64,000 nucleotides of DNA from contig VOIU01000015.1 in assembly GCA_007896885.1 (NCBI GenBank), forward strand, positions 1 through 64,000, given 5' to 3'. Each line of letters starts with the position of its first letter. The stretch's first letter is position 1. Below, in pieces: positions 43,476 through 53,249 of this stretch. Made by a program: the position numbers and the translations under genes. Under the pieces are notes generated by a model that was not told the DNA's origin, searched no databases, and saw only the letters and a list, made by a program, of their open reading frames with translations. This DNA comes from Bacteroidaceae bacterium HV4-6-C5C (GTDB lineage: Bacteria; Bacteroidota; Bacteroidia; Bacteroidales; Bacteroidaceae).

Positions 43476-44591
43476 TTATAGGAGTTTGTAAATACCTCCC
43501 GCCAGTGCTTTTATTATACCTTTCATTTCCAACTCAAAAAGGAGTACACTCATTTTATTCACCGGTATGTTAGCTTCAACAACAAGGCTATTGATGTGCA
43601 TATCACCTTGTGCATTGAGAATATATACAATTCTTTTTTCCTCTTCGGTCAGTTCAGGAAACAATTCGCGCTGTACTTCCGCCTGCTGTGTAGAAGTGCT
43701 TTCTTCTTTCCATCCCATGGTATTGACAAAGTCTTCGGCCGATTCGATTAAGGCTGCTTTATTCTCCTTTATCAGTCCATTACAGCCGCTGGAGGAGACA
43801 TCATGAATTCGTCCCGGAACAGCGAAGCAATCGCGATGATAGCCGTTTGCTAGATCTGCTGTAATCAGTGACCCTCCTTTTTCTCCCGATTCTACCACAA
43901 TAGTGGCATCGCTCATCCCCGCTACAATACGGTTCCTACTCACGAAATTATAGCGATCGGGATTTGTTCCGGAAGGAAATTCCGTGAGGAGACCACCTTG
44001 CTGTAGCATATCAATTGCCGTTTTGCGGTGTACAGATGGGTAAATGCGATCTAGTCCGTGGGCTAGTACCCCTACCGTGGAAAGGTTATTAGCCAATGCA
44101 GCCCGATGGGAATGGATATCTATTCCGTAGGCTAGTCCGCTGACAATAAGGATATTGGGGCAAAGAGCCTGTATATCGTGTAGGAAGTCATTACAGAACT
44201 GCTTTCCATACTCTGTAGACCGTCGTGTTCCCACCATGCAAATCACTTTCATGCGGTTCAAGTCAGCATTGCCTTTAAAAAAGAGTGTGAGGGGCGCATC
44301 TTCGCACTCGCGAAGTCGCGAGGGGTACTGACTGTCTTTCAATGTGAGGCAGGTGATCTTGTTCTTTTCGACAAACTCCATCTCACGTTCAGCCTGTGCA
44401 ATTGCTTCGGGGCAGTCTAATGCTTCTACTATTGAAGGGTTTAGTCCCGGTATAAGGGTTGGTAGTTCTTTTCGGGAGCGGAATATTTCTGTTGCGTTTC
44501 CAATAGAATCAATTAAACGTTTGGCTCCTATGTGCCCGATTCCCGGAATCTGAGTCAAAGCAATGCTGAATAAACATTCGTCTTCATTCAT
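43476..44591 (-). CDS. dprA: DNA-processing protein DprA
   Basis: DprA loads RecA on incoming single-stranded DNA during natural transformation and protects it. This 371-residue protein has the N-terminal SAM/HhH-like part (GIGHIGAKRLIDSIG), the Rossmann core with MVGTRRSTEYGK and VSGLAYGIDIHSHRAAL, GLDRIYPSVH and a C-terminal DprA winged helix (about 310-371). It ends a small operon with the thioesterase and U32 peptidase genes, an arrangement I recall from other Bacteroides. Confidence 0.93.
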   Translation of the reverse strand: MNEDECLFSIALTQIPGIGHIGAKRLIDSIGNATEIFRSRKELPTLIPGLNPSIVEALDCPEAIAQAEREMEFVEKNKITCLTLKDSQYPSRLRECEDAPLTLFFKGNADLNRMKVICMVGTRRSTEYGKQFCNDFLHDIQALCPNILIVSGLAYGIDIHSHRAALANNLSTVGVLAHGLDRIYPSVHRKTAIDMLQQGGLLTEFPSGTNPDRYNFVSRNRIVAGMSDATIVVESGEKGGSLITADLANGYHRDCFAVPGRIHDVSSSGCNGLIKENKAALIESAEDFVNTMGWKEESTSTQQAEVQRELFPELTEEEKRIVYILNAQGDMHINSLVVEANIPVNKMSVLLFELEMKGIIKALAGGIYKLL

Positions 44592-44744
44592 TTCAGGTTA
44601 ACTTTATTTCTCATCAAAACTTCTCACTACAAAGTATACGGAGTTTTTTGTATCTTTCGTTACTTGGTGTACAGCTGTATTGTGCTTTTCTCACCTCAGG
44701 TCAAACAAGATTAACATTTGTACACTCTAATTGACTTGATCGCC

Positions 44745-45170
44745 TTAAGGCTTCTCCGAAAGGTAAGGTGCAAATATTTTCTGAAAGAGTTTACCATCGG
44801 TTAATTTACCATGCTCAAGGCATACCGTGTCAACTGTCGCTTTGATAACAACTTTGTTATCGCTCTTTCTGAAGATGTCCTGATAGAATACATATTTAAT
44901 TCCTTCTTTCTTTAGATAGAGCTTTGATATAAACTCGTCACCACTTTTTAAAGGTGTTTTAAATGCCATGTTAATGCGTGCTACCACAGGATCAATTCCT
45001 TGATTGTGTAGCTCGGAGAAGCTGGCACCGGTTGCGGAAAGGAATTCGTGGCGGGTGTGCTCCAAATAGTGCTGATAGTTGGCATTGTTGACAATACCTT
45101 GCAAGTCGCACTCATAGTCGCGGACTTTCATTTCCAACTGATAAATGTATTTTTCTTCTTTCTGTTCCAT
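44745..45170 (-). CDS. Acyl-CoA thioesterase (4HBT hotdog, YbgC-like)
   Basis: This hotdog-fold protein is about 141 residues from the ATG at 45170 (MEQKEEKYIYQ). An in-frame upstream ATG at 45206 would add 12 residues that do not fit the family. The catalytic motif is DYECDLQGIVNNANYQHYLE with D22 and the N-N-x-x-Y segment. Substrate is an acyl-CoA or acyl-ACP, unspecified. It lies between the U32 peptidase gene and dprA. The 274-bp gap upstream holds no recognisable feature. Confidence 0.82.
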   Translation of the reverse strand: MEQKEEKYIYQLEMKVRDYECDLQGIVNNANYQHYLEHTRHEFLSATGASFSELHNQGIDPVVARINMAFKTPLKSGDEFISKLYLKKEGIKYVFYQDIFRKSDNKVVIKATVDTVCLEHGKLTDGKLFQKIFAPYLSEKP

Positions 45171-45444
45171 AATATAATATATGCAAGGAAGGTCGCTTGT
45201 ATTCAATCTTTGACTACACGTTTGTCTCCTTTAGCTATATCGTTCATTTCTGTGAAATCACGAGAATGACCATCTATATTGATATCTTACGTTTTGCACG
45301 ATTGATTCTAAGATACGACTCATTGTCACGAGCATAACTTAATACGACTTGAAGCTCTCGGACAAATATAGTTCTACCTGCTCTTCCCGGTCGTTTTCAA
45401 TATACTGTAAATAGCATCAAAAGAGATTTTGTACTGTCTCCTAT

Positions 45445-46719
45445 TTAGTTATTCAGCCCTTTAAACTTCTTCAGCTCTTCGGTAGAAACCAACTTGTAGA
45501 GCTTGTCGCTGGGACGGATCTTATCGCATTTCATCGAGAAATGTACTCCTTTTTTTACGGTTTGTACAGGTTGGAGTTCAACACGGGCTTCATCCAAAGT
45601 CATAAAAACTGCTCCCGTTGTGGGACCGGTAATTAGTAGTTTGTCGCCTACATTGATTTCGGCAGCTTCTACCAGAAACTCGGCTACTCCAAGATTTGAA
45701 AAGTATTTTATACCTTTTCCCACATATATTTTGCGCTCTGTTGCGGCCGAACCATAGTTCTTTGTCCACTCTCCCAAGCGTTGTCCCAAATAATAACCAT
45801 CCCAAAAGCCGCGATTGAAAACTGTTTTTAACCGCGCATCCCATGCCTCAATCTTCTCATCGGTAAAGGAGTCGTTCATGTAAGCCTGAATAGCTTCTTT
45901 ATAACATTCCACAACCGTGCGTACATATTCGGGACCACGAGCGCGACCTTCTATTTTGAAGACTCTGACTCCCGCATCCAACATCTTATTCATGAAATGG
46001 ATGGTCTTCAAATCCTTTGGCGACATGATATATTGATTGTCCACTTCCAATTCCACATCCGTCTCTTTATCACGCACGGTATAGGCGCGGCGACAGATTT
46101 GCATGCATGCCCCACGGTTGGCAGAGTGATTCATTTCGTGTAATGACAGGTAACATTTACCCGATACGGCCATACACAATGCTCCGTGGCAAAACATTTC
46201 AATGCGCACTTGTTTGCCCGAAGGTCCGCAAATATTTTCTTCGCAGATGTGGCGGTATATTTCAGCTACCTGTTCCAAGTTCAACTCGCGAGCCAGTACC
46301 ACTACGTCGGCGAATTGAGCGTAAAAACGTAATGCCTCTACATTGGAGATGTTCAATTGCGTAGAAAGGTGTACTTCCTGTCCTATCTGACGGGCATAAC
46401 TCATTACGGCTACATCGGCGGCAATCACGGCGGATATGCCGGCTTCTTTCGCTGCATCAACGATGGTGCGCATCAATGCCACATCATTATCATAAATAAT
46501 GGTGTTTACGGTGAGGTAACTTTTCATCCCGTGTTCATCACAGGTCTGGGCTATCTCGCGCAGGTCGTCTACCGTAAAGGTATTGGCTGACCGTGCTCGC
46601 ATATTCAAATTTTCTATACCGAAATAGATAGAGTCGGCTCCTGCCTGTATGGCTGCGGCGAGCGATTCGCGTGAACCGACCGGAGCCATTATTTCAAGTT
46701 CTTTTATAGTTGGATTCAT
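45445..46719 (-). CDS. U32-family peptidase-like tRNA hydroxylation protein
   Basis: This 424-residue protein is of the U32 type: ELEIMAPVGSRESLAAAIQAGADSIYFG at the start, CHGALCMAVSGKCYLS (iron-sulfur or metal-linked cysteines) near residue 175 and GACMQICRR near 205. Members related to E. coli TrhP (YegQ) act in 5-hydroxylation of U34 in tRNA, not in proteolysis, so the old peptidase name may mislead. It is divergent from dusB, another tRNA-modifying gene, sharing a 157-bp promoter region. Confidence 0.85.
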   Translation of the reverse strand: MNPTIKELEIMAPVGSRESLAAAIQAGADSIYFGIENLNMRARSANTFTVDDLREIAQTCDEHGMKSYLTVNTIIYDNDVALMRTIVDAAKEAGISAVIAADVAVMSYARQIGQEVHLSTQLNISNVEALRFYAQFADVVVLARELNLEQVAEIYRHICEENICGPSGKQVRIEMFCHGALCMAVSGKCYLSLHEMNHSANRGACMQICRRAYTVRDKETDVELEVDNQYIMSPKDLKTIHFMNKMLDAGVRVFKIEGRARGPEYVRTVVECYKEAIQAYMNDSFTDEKIEAWDARLKTVFNRGFWDGYYLGQRLGEWTKNYGSAATERKIYVGKGIKYFSNLGVAEFLVEAAEINVGDKLLITGPTTGAVFMTLDEARVELQPVQTVKKGVHFSMKCDKIRPSDKLYKLVSTEELKKFKGLNN

Positions 46720-46805
46720 TTCTTGTTCCGTAGGAATGGTTGATTTATCTGTCCCATAACGCTTGTTATGCGCTTTTTGTTGAGGCTTTAACTTGTAATG
46801 GGGTA

Positions 46806-46833
46806 CAAAGGTACGCTTTTTTCCGTATTTTTG
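46806..46833. promoter_or_regulatory. Divergent -7 elements of the U32 gene and dusB
   Basis: On the minus strand TACCTTTG (46806-46813) lies 87 bp before the U32 start. On the plus strand TATTTTTG (46826-46833) lies 43 bp before the dusB start. The -7 elements are only 12 bp apart, so polymerases on the two promoters would exclude each other. Confidence 0.45.
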
Positions 46834-46876
46834 CAGCCAAATCGCCTTTTATTGAGTAAGATATAGATTGTAAAAT

Positions 46877-47866
46877 ATGAAAATTGGAAATATAGATTTA
46901 GGCAAATATCCTGTGTTTTTGGCACCTATGGAAGATGTGACCGACCCTGCTTTCAGACTGATGTGTAAGCGGTTTGGGGCGGATATGGTATATACGGAAT
47001 TTGTGTCGAGTGATGCCTTGATCCGTTCAGTGAATAAGACCACTCAAAAGCTGACAATATGTGATGAAGAACGTCCCGTTGCAATACAGATTTATGGGCG
47101 GGATGTGGAAACAATGCGTGAGGCTGCCCGCATTGTAGAAGAAGCACAACCGGATATTCTTGATATAAACTTTGGCTGTCCGGTGAAACGGGTAGCGGGC
47201 AAAGGTGCAGGTGCAGGGATGCTTCAAAATATCCCCTTGATGCTTGAAATCACACGTGAAGTGGTAAAAGCGGTCAATATCCCCGTCACGGTGAAGACCC
47301 GTTTAGGCTGGGATGCCGACCATAAGATAATTGTGGAGTTGGCCGAACAATTACAGGATTGCGGCATTGCAGCACTCACCATACATGGGCGTACCCGTGC
47401 CCAGATGTATACGGGGCAAGCTGACTGGACTCTTATAAGGGAAGTAAAGGAAAATCCACGCATGCATATACCCATCATAGGAAATGGTGATATAACTACT
47501 GCTGAAGCGGCAAAAGAGGGTTTTGAACATTACGGTGTGGATGCGGTGATGATAGGTCGCGGAAGTATCGGGCGCCCTTGGATATTTCGTGAAGTGAAGC
47601 ATTATTTGAATACCGGCGAACTGCTTCTTCCTGAATCTCCCGAATGGTATTTGGATGTATTAAGACAGGAAGTGAAAGAAAGTGTGGAACGGCTTGACGA
47701 ACGTCGGGGACTCATTCATGTAAGGCGACATATTGCTGCAACACCACTTTTCAAGGGTATCCCGAATTTCCGAGATACGCGTATCGCCATGCTTCGTACC
47801 GAATCGGTGGATGAACTTTTCCGTCTCTTTGACGGCATCAACTTTACCGGAGCTGACGAGCTCTGA
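46877..47866 (+). CDS. dusB: tRNA dihydrouridine synthase
   Basis: This 329-residue FMN enzyme reduces uridines in the tRNA D-loop with NADPH. It has the N-terminal FMN loop LAPMEDVTDPAFR, the catalytic Cys in DINFGCPVKRVAGKGAGAGML, LTIHGRTRAQMY and the phosphate-binding IGNGDITT and DAVMIGRGSIGRPW. The Bacteroides enzyme is of the DusB type. It ends 38 bp before a 22-bp repeat array. Confidence 0.93.
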   Translation: MKIGNIDLGKYPVFLAPMEDVTDPAFRLMCKRFGADMVYTEFVSSDALIRSVNKTTQKLTICDEERPVAIQIYGRDVETMREAARIVEEAQPDILDINFGCPVKRVAGKGAGAGMLQNIPLMLEITREVVKAVNIPVTVKTRLGWDADHKIIVELAEQLQDCGIAALTIHGRTRAQMYTGQADWTLIREVKENPRMHIPIIGNGDITTAEAAKEGFEHYGVDAVMIGRGSIGRPWIFREVKHYLNTGELLLPESPEWYLDVLRQEVKESVERLDERRGLIHVRRHIAATPLFKGIPNFRDTRIAMLRTESVDELFRLFDGINFTGADEL

Positions 47867-47903
47867 TCAGTACAATCCCGGAACTACGTATTTTTAAATT
47901 ATC

Positions 47904-47991
47904 AGATCTATATATCCAGCGCCTTGCATCTATATATGCAATGTGCTGGATATATAGATCCCTCGCGTTGGATATATAGATGCAATGTTCA
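47904..47991. repeat. Four-unit 22-bp-period palindromic array (array B)
   Basis: Units start at 47904, 47926, 47948 and 47970, exactly 22 bp apart. Units 1 and 2 carry ATCTATATAT and units 3 and 4 carry the reverse complement ATATATAGAT. Each is a near-palindrome, such as GGATATATAGATCC. The array fills the gap between the convergent dusB and the PG_1098-type gene. Same architecture as array A but unrelated sequence. Confidence 0.75.
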
Positions 47992-48022
47992 GGATGTACA
48001 AGTAAAGAATTTCCTTTCCGCG

Positions 48023-48120
48023 ACGGATAATGACTTTCCGCAATCTTTAGCACTTCTTGCAGGCTGAAAGATATGATCTGCAATTATTAGCACTTCTTGC
48101 AACGGATCATGACTTTCCGC
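48023..48120. repeat. Duplicated pieces of the 3' end of the methyltransferase gene
   Basis: GATNATGACTTTCCGC occurs at 48026-48041 and 48105-48120, and TTAGCACTTCTTGCA at 48047-48061 and 48087-48101. The order of the two blocks is swapped between copies. One copy is the gene's last codons; the other is intergenic, so this is a local duplication with rearrangement. Confidence 0.6.
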
Positions 48121-49412
48121 TCATCAGCGAGGGTGGTTGCAAATAGGTAGATATCTCCTCCGTCCTTCACGTTTAGTTTTTTACCCAATTCGGCTGTTGT
48201 ACTCGGGAAATTACGAATACTTAAATTCGCTTTTTTTATTCCTCCAAGTAATCCGGAGAGCTCTTTCTTATTCGGCGAAGAGACTCCGCTTATATGAAAT
48301 CGTCGACCGGGAAATCCGTCAATAGGCTTGTTGGAAACGTAAAGATGGCTGTTGGAATGCAATTTCTTGAGTTGAAATGCCATTGCGATGCTTCTAAAAG
48401 CTCCGGCTTTTAGAATGGATGCGTTTGGCTCATACAAATAGCCATCCGGTTTTGCGGTGTACTCGCAGATGGCGTTTGACTCCTGTTCACGGGTAAAAGA
48501 AAAATTCTTGTCAGTATTTGCTGTCTGACCCAAGTCGTCAGCAGGGATGTGGCAGATTATGCTTTTAGCCTTTGTGGTCCGATTCGTGCAATGAAGAGAG
48601 GCGTAGCTGGGAGGTTCAGAAACCCCTGTTCTTTTTGTTGACAGATTCACGCAATGTACAACTACTTGTTCTGCTGGGAGTGGGTTATGCCCCAAAATAA
48701 GAAGTAGTTCCTTGCATTCGTTGCCCACAGAAATTACATAAGCGGCTTCCACTCCTTTCAACTCGTTTATCGCTTGTGAGAGGTCGAGCATTGGTGAAAG
48801 CTTGACCATGACATGTTCAGCCTTTTCAAGTAATAAAGACTCCAACTCTACCACATTAGGCTCACAGTCAGCAATAGCAAATACTTTACCTCCTTGTTTA
48901 TCGCGCCGCGCCGGATCAATAAATATCCAGTTGACGGGCGGCATTTCTCTTAAATAACGACACCCGTCCTCATGAATGACTTGTATCTTGTCCAGTCCCA
49001 GTAAGGGGAAGTTATATGCAGCTATTTCGCAAAGCTCCTGCTGGCGCTCTACGTAAGTTACGCGTTGGAACAATGGTGCGAGAAAAGCACAGTCTATTCC
49101 GAATCCACCCGTCAGATCGGTGAGAGATTCATCTCCATTCTCTGATATAATGCTCTCAATAATGCCTGCTTTGAATCTTGCGGTATTCTCCGAAGAACAT
49201 TGTTCTAAAGAGAGATGGACGGGATATACAATATCCTCTATCTTACTCCATGATGGGATCTTTTCTACAGCCTTTCTCCATCCTGCTATTTGTGTCAGTG
49301 CTACGGGCATGTTCACCCCCTTGTATCTTTGCGATTGTAAAGCAAGGCTACGCACATCCTCGTTATAGTGAGAACGGATGAACTGTCTGGTGATTTCGTC
49401 AATGATTACCAT
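48087..49412 (-). CDS. PG_1098-type class I methyltransferase with THUMP-like domain
   Basis: This 441-residue protein has a helical N-terminal region and a Rossmann methyltransferase (about 85-240) with LTDLTGGFGIDCAFLA as the SAM loop, VTYVERQQ as motif II and FIDPARRD as a catalytic motif IV. A C-terminal THUMP-like/ferredoxin-fold region ends in KKANLSIRNFPST. Targets are probably RNA, but none is known to me. Its last codons are duplicated downstream. Start at ATG 49412. Confidence 0.8.
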   Translation of the reverse strand: MVIIDEITRQFIRSHYNEDVRSLALQSQRYKGVNMPVALTQIAGWRKAVEKIPSWSKIEDIVYPVHLSLEQCSSENTARFKAGIIESIISENGDESLTDLTGGFGIDCAFLAPLFQRVTYVERQQELCEIAAYNFPLLGLDKIQVIHEDGCRYLREMPPVNWIFIDPARRDKQGGKVFAIADCEPNVVELESLLLEKAEHVMVKLSPMLDLSQAINELKGVEAAYVISVGNECKELLLILGHNPLPAEQVVVHCVNLSTKRTGVSEPPSYASLHCTNRTTKAKSIICHIPADDLGQTANTDKNFSFTREQESNAICEYTAKPDGYLYEPNASILKAGAFRSIAMAFQLKKLHSNSHLYVSNKPIDGFPGRRFHISGVSSPNKKELSGLLGGIKKANLSIRNFPSTTAELGKKLNVKDGGDIYLFATTLADERKVMIRCKKC

Positions 49413-49448
49413 ATTGTCGATTTAGTATCTAAAATCTATTGCTTTCAG

Positions 49449-50105
49449 TTAAGGTATGATTTTATATCTCCTCTTTGCCTCTTGGCGGCTGCACCAGTTG
49501 AAATGCCACCATTCGCTATGAAGAGCACGAAATCCCGCCGAACGCATGACGCGTCTCAATAGAAGTCTGTTTTCCCGTTCTTGCTTCGTAATCTTCCCCC
49601 TTTGCACTAGACTCCTTTCGTTTGTAATATGCGCTTCTATTCCAAGATGATCAACTTTTGTCCCCATTGGGAGAGGCTTCCCATTTTTATCCAAAATACT
49701 GATGTCAACCGCAAGTCCATAATTATGGAGTCCGCCTCCATGGGCAGGGTTTGATACGTATATATCCTTAGACGTACCACGCACTACGTTCCACATTTCC
49801 TGTTGTACGCTCATCGGTCGTGCTGCATCATACACAATCAATCGGTATCCGGGGTGCAGCCTTCTCAACTCACGTTGTGCTTTTATCAGTCCTCTCATGG
49901 CATTCGGATGCAGGTATGCTTCTTTCAGACTTTTATATAGGACGTGACCGGTGAAATTATCGGGGCGTGCATACATTAGTTCCACCCGAATGCTACTATC
50001 GGCCGTTTGTATGTTTATCATGCCATATCTCTCCATATTATAATCTTGAGCTATCAATGGCATGCTATATAATAATATCCAAATGATATAGAGGATACTT
50101 TTCAT
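49449..50105 (-). CDS. M15 family D-Ala-D-Ala dipeptidase (VanX/DdpX-like)
   Basis: This exported protein of about 218 residues starts at ATG 50105 (MKSILYIIWILLYSMPLIAQ, a signal peptide). The frame is open further up but the signal peptide and promoter decide the start. The VanX zinc site is present: GLHNYGLAVDI (HxxxxxxD) and SEWWHFNW (ExxWH), and the YDAARPMSVQ substrate loop matches. It cuts D-Ala-D-Ala, most likely in recycling peptidoglycan; no vancomycin resistance cassette (VanH, VanA or VanS) is nearby, so resistance is not implied. The promoter is unusually clear. Confidence 0.87.
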   Translation of the reverse strand: MKSILYIIWILLYSMPLIAQDYNMERYGMINIQTADSSIRVELMYARPDNFTGHVLYKSLKEAYLHPNAMRGLIKAQRELRRLHPGYRLIVYDAARPMSVQQEMWNVVRGTSKDIYVSNPAHGGGLHNYGLAVDISILDKNGKPLPMGTKVDHLGIEAHITNERSLVQRGKITKQERENRLLLRRVMRSAGFRALHSEWWHFNWCSRQEAKRRYKIIP

Positions 50106-50131
50106 GATTTTATGAGATAATACTTCGTTGG

Positions 50132-50164
50132 CAAAGGTAGGCAATTCTGTTGCTTTATACAAAA
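50132..50164 (-). promoter_or_regulatory. Promoter of the M15 dipeptidase
   Basis: On the minus strand TTTTG (50160-50164) and TACCTTTG (50132-50139) are 20 bp apart, a full Bacteroides -33/-7 match, 27 bp before the start codon. The rest of the 480-bp gap to the next gene is AT-rich and shows no gene. Confidence 0.6.
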
Positions 50165-50643
50165 TACTCTTTTGTGAGTACTACAGCCAATAATAAATAT
50201 ATATGTTTAATGACCAATACATCAACAACATGTTTTATAAAGCAAAAAGGTATACAATCATATTTATTATTTTCTTTTCTTTCATTTCTGTTAGAGAAAT
50301 TCCAGTTCTTCAAATCGAATCTTATAATATATTCCTATTTTTTTGATGAATAGTTTTTGTTGCGATCTCAAATATATCAATACAGCTTAACTGTATATCT
50401 AATATGGCACATGTCTTATTGTTAAATAAATGGAAAAGAGTAATGAAATAACCAAACAAAATGATATTTTCTCTTTAATATAAAGGTTTTTTATATCTTT
50501 ACAATTGAGCGTTTTTCAATTTTACTTGCAGTGCTCTCAAAAATTCAAAATATCCCTATAGACTAGCTTAAAGGGGTGGATATGACTAATATAGTCTAAT
50601 GTAAAAGCGGACTTGTAATAATATTATACTTAATAATTTAGAA

Positions 50644-53010
50644 ATGAAGAAATTTATTATTGCGACATTTATCGCATTACTTAGCATAACGACTGTCTGG
50701 GCACAGAAAATTGTGGTGTGGGATAATCCTACCACAGAGTATGGAACCAACTATGGAGATGGCTTTTTTAATATTGTCTTAGACCTAACTAAGGTTGAAA
50801 TGAAAGAAGCTGAGACTGTTGTTTATATGACTATCCAACAACGTTCAGACTATCCTAATATTAGATTCAAGTTTGCAGGTGACACTTACCTCTGTATAGG
50901 TAACAAACACTATCCAGTGTGTTCTGCTGATGGCATAGAACTCAACAAGTTTACTCAGACGAATAAGGACGGACGACTTGATGTTGTATTTCACTTCAAG
51001 CCACTTCCTCAGGGCACCAAGTCTTTTGATTTCATAGAGGGTGATGGGCAAGGTGCTTTTCAGATTAAAGGGATTAAGTCTATAGAGAATCGTTGGAATC
51101 AACTCTTCCCTTCTTATTGGCGTGATGAAGAGACTGGCAATTGGGAGATTGCTCTTCTTGAGGATTGTGCAATCTACCAGTGCAAGTTTTGGAGTTATAA
51201 GCGATGTGAGGTGAAAGATAAGACCGGTGAGGCGGATATAGTGATGTGCAATGGTGATGATGAATTACATATAAAGGTTGGCAAGAATAAGAAAGGCAAG
51301 CGAACTATACATATCGGAAAGCAGAAAGTGACGTACTCAATGATTACAAGCCGTTTCATGCCAGACTATCCTGTTAAAGATACTCGCACAGACTTTGTCA
51401 ACAATGGATATAAGGTTGATACAGTTACTGTTGTGGGATGGATAAAGGATATGCCAGAACATTACAAGCATGAGAAGACTTTTAGCTTCACCTGCGAAAA
51501 TATTTTCACATGCGAACAAGGCACAGTTTCTGCTGACTTGGATGAGAAAGGCCGCTTTACAGCCAAGATTCCAGTTATTAACAGCACAGGGTTCTTCTGC
51601 GATTGGTCACGTTGCTTCGTTCGAACCATATTTGAACCTGGGAAGACATACTTTATGCTCTATGATTTCAAGGAGGGACGTCGCTACTTCATGGGTGATG
51701 ATACACGTCTGCAGAACGAACTCTTCAAGTATCCGCTCGAATGGAAGTCTATTCAAATGAAAGATGGTGAAGAGTTTAACAAATACATTGCATCGGTTGA
51801 TAGTTTGCTCAAAGCACAGTATGCCTACATTGACGAACTGTGTGAGTCACATCCTTTGCTTTCCACTCGTTTCAATAAATATAGAAAAGGTAACACCCTT
51901 TGTCAACAAGCTCGAGACTTCGGTCAGGCATGCCTCAGAAGCAAAGATTATCAGTTTTTCGACATTGCCCGCAAGTACGCTTACGGCACTTTTTATACAA
52001 AGCTTGAAGAACCGCTCACGCTCCATCGCGACATAACCGGTTTCCTTAGAGACTATATTTCCGATGCTATGAGAAACAGTAGTTCTTTTTTCTCATGGAA
52101 AATAGCAGAACACCTCGCAGAAATTGCATCTAACGATGAGGAACTGGCAATGCTCACTCGCTGGTCGGCACTAACTGATGAAGCAATAGAGAAAATCAAA
52201 TCAGCCTCTACAATGGAAGAGAAGGAAAGGATCTCAAATGAGCTAAACACCAACAATGCTGATTTAAAAGCGAAGATTGAAGAAATACTAAATGGTCAAA
52301 AAGTTAGGAAACTAATAGGTGGAGAAGCACTCATCTCAGCAATGAATACTCGTCTTCATCTGCTTGATTCACTAAATTCAGCTCCCATCATTAAGGATAT
52401 CGAACTCTGTCGCATGGTTTATGAGGAAATAAACCGTACGTGCAGTTCACTGAATTCAGAAGTAATTGACACTCTCAAAGCATTGGTAAGCAATCCTATT
52501 GGCATTGAGATGGTTGAGAAGAGAAACAATAACTATATCGCCATTGAGAATCGTAAATTTGACAAATTAGTTCTCAAATCGTACGAAAATCTCAAGGATT
52601 TCACAGAGGGCGAAGCTCTGTTAAAGAAAATCCTTGAACCATTCAGGGGAAAGTTCGTACTACTCGATGTATGGGGCACTTGGTGCGGACCTTGCAAGGA
52701 TGCACTTAGCCACTCATCAGAGCTGTATGCACGTCTCTCAAAGTATGATATCACGTACCTTTATCTTGCCAATCGCAGTCCTATGGAGTCATGGGAGAAC
52801 ATTATTAAAGAGTATAACTTGACTGGCAACAACGTTGCTCATTACAACCTTCCTGCCCAACAGCAGTCAGCAATTGAGAGGGAACTCAAAGTTCATTCTT
52901 ACCCAACGTATAAGCTCTTCAACCGTGAAGGCAATTTACTCGACCTAAAGGTTGATGCCCGTAACATTGACAACCTTGAAGACTTGCTAAAGCGTTTGTC
53001 AAATCAGTAA
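50644..53010 (+). CDS. Large secreted protein with C-terminal thioredoxin/TlpA domain
   Basis: This 788-residue protein has a signal peptide (1-20, cleavage VWA-Q). The first 620 residues have no motif I recognise; they include beta-rich parts and a helical, charged stretch (about 400-640). The C-terminal 130 residues are thioredoxin-like, with CGPC (681-684) in VWGTWCGPCK and the cis-Pro in HSYPTY. Such TlpA/ResA-like proteins act in periplasmic disulfide reduction or respiration assembly. Its codon choice (many CTC, AAG and ACA) looks unlike that of neighbouring genes, and it is bounded by an IS relic, so it may have been acquired; this is an eyeball impression. Confidence 0.7.
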   Translation: MKKFIIATFIALLSITTVWAQKIVVWDNPTTEYGTNYGDGFFNIVLDLTKVEMKEAETVVYMTIQQRSDYPNIRFKFAGDTYLCIGNKHYPVCSADGIELNKFTQTNKDGRLDVVFHFKPLPQGTKSFDFIEGDGQGAFQIKGIKSIENRWNQLFPSYWRDEETGNWEIALLEDCAIYQCKFWSYKRCEVKDKTGEADIVMCNGDDELHIKVGKNKKGKRTIHIGKQKVTYSMITSRFMPDYPVKDTRTDFVNNGYKVDTVTVVGWIKDMPEHYKHEKTFSFTCENIFTCEQGTVSADLDEKGRFTAKIPVINSTGFFCDWSRCFVRTIFEPGKTYFMLYDFKEGRRYFMGDDTRLQNELFKYPLEWKSIQMKDGEEFNKYIASVDSLLKAQYAYIDELCESHPLLSTRFNKYRKGNTLCQQARDFGQACLRSKDYQFFDIARKYAYGTFYTKLEEPLTLHRDITGFLRDYISDAMRNSSSFFSWKIAEHLAEIASNDEELAMLTRWSALTDEAIEKIKSASTMEEKERISNELNTNNADLKAKIEEILNGQKVRKLIGGEALISAMNTRLHLLDSLNSAPIIKDIELCRMVYEEINRTCSSLNSEVIDTLKALVSNPIGIEMVEKRNNNYIAIENRKFDKLVLKSYENLKDFTEGEALLKKILEPFRGKFVLLDVWGTWCGPCKDALSHSSELYARLSKYDITYLYLANRSPMESWENIIKEYNLTGNNVAHYNLPAQQQSAIERELKVHSYPTYKLFNREGNLLDLKVDARNIDNLEDLLKRLSNQ

Positions 53011-53249
53011 TGATAGTATATCATGCAATTGACACCCCACTCTTGGGATGAATACATATTTTGAGTTTATCACAGAGACAGAGCTTATTTCGTATGGGAC
53101 TCTTGATAAAAAGAAGATTTTTTGCTCAAAACAATCTCACAAACGAACCTATAATATTATAGAATCTCTATCTATGTAAATGCGCTATCATGAGTCGCTC
53201 CGAAACTCTGAGAGATTCATAACTCCTCTTTAAGAGGTTACATTGCCGA

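Noticed and set aside
49449-50105. Vancomycin resistance from the VanX-like dipeptidase
   Set aside because: No VanH, VanA-type ligase or VanR/S lies nearby and the protein has a signal peptide, unlike VanX of resistance clusters.
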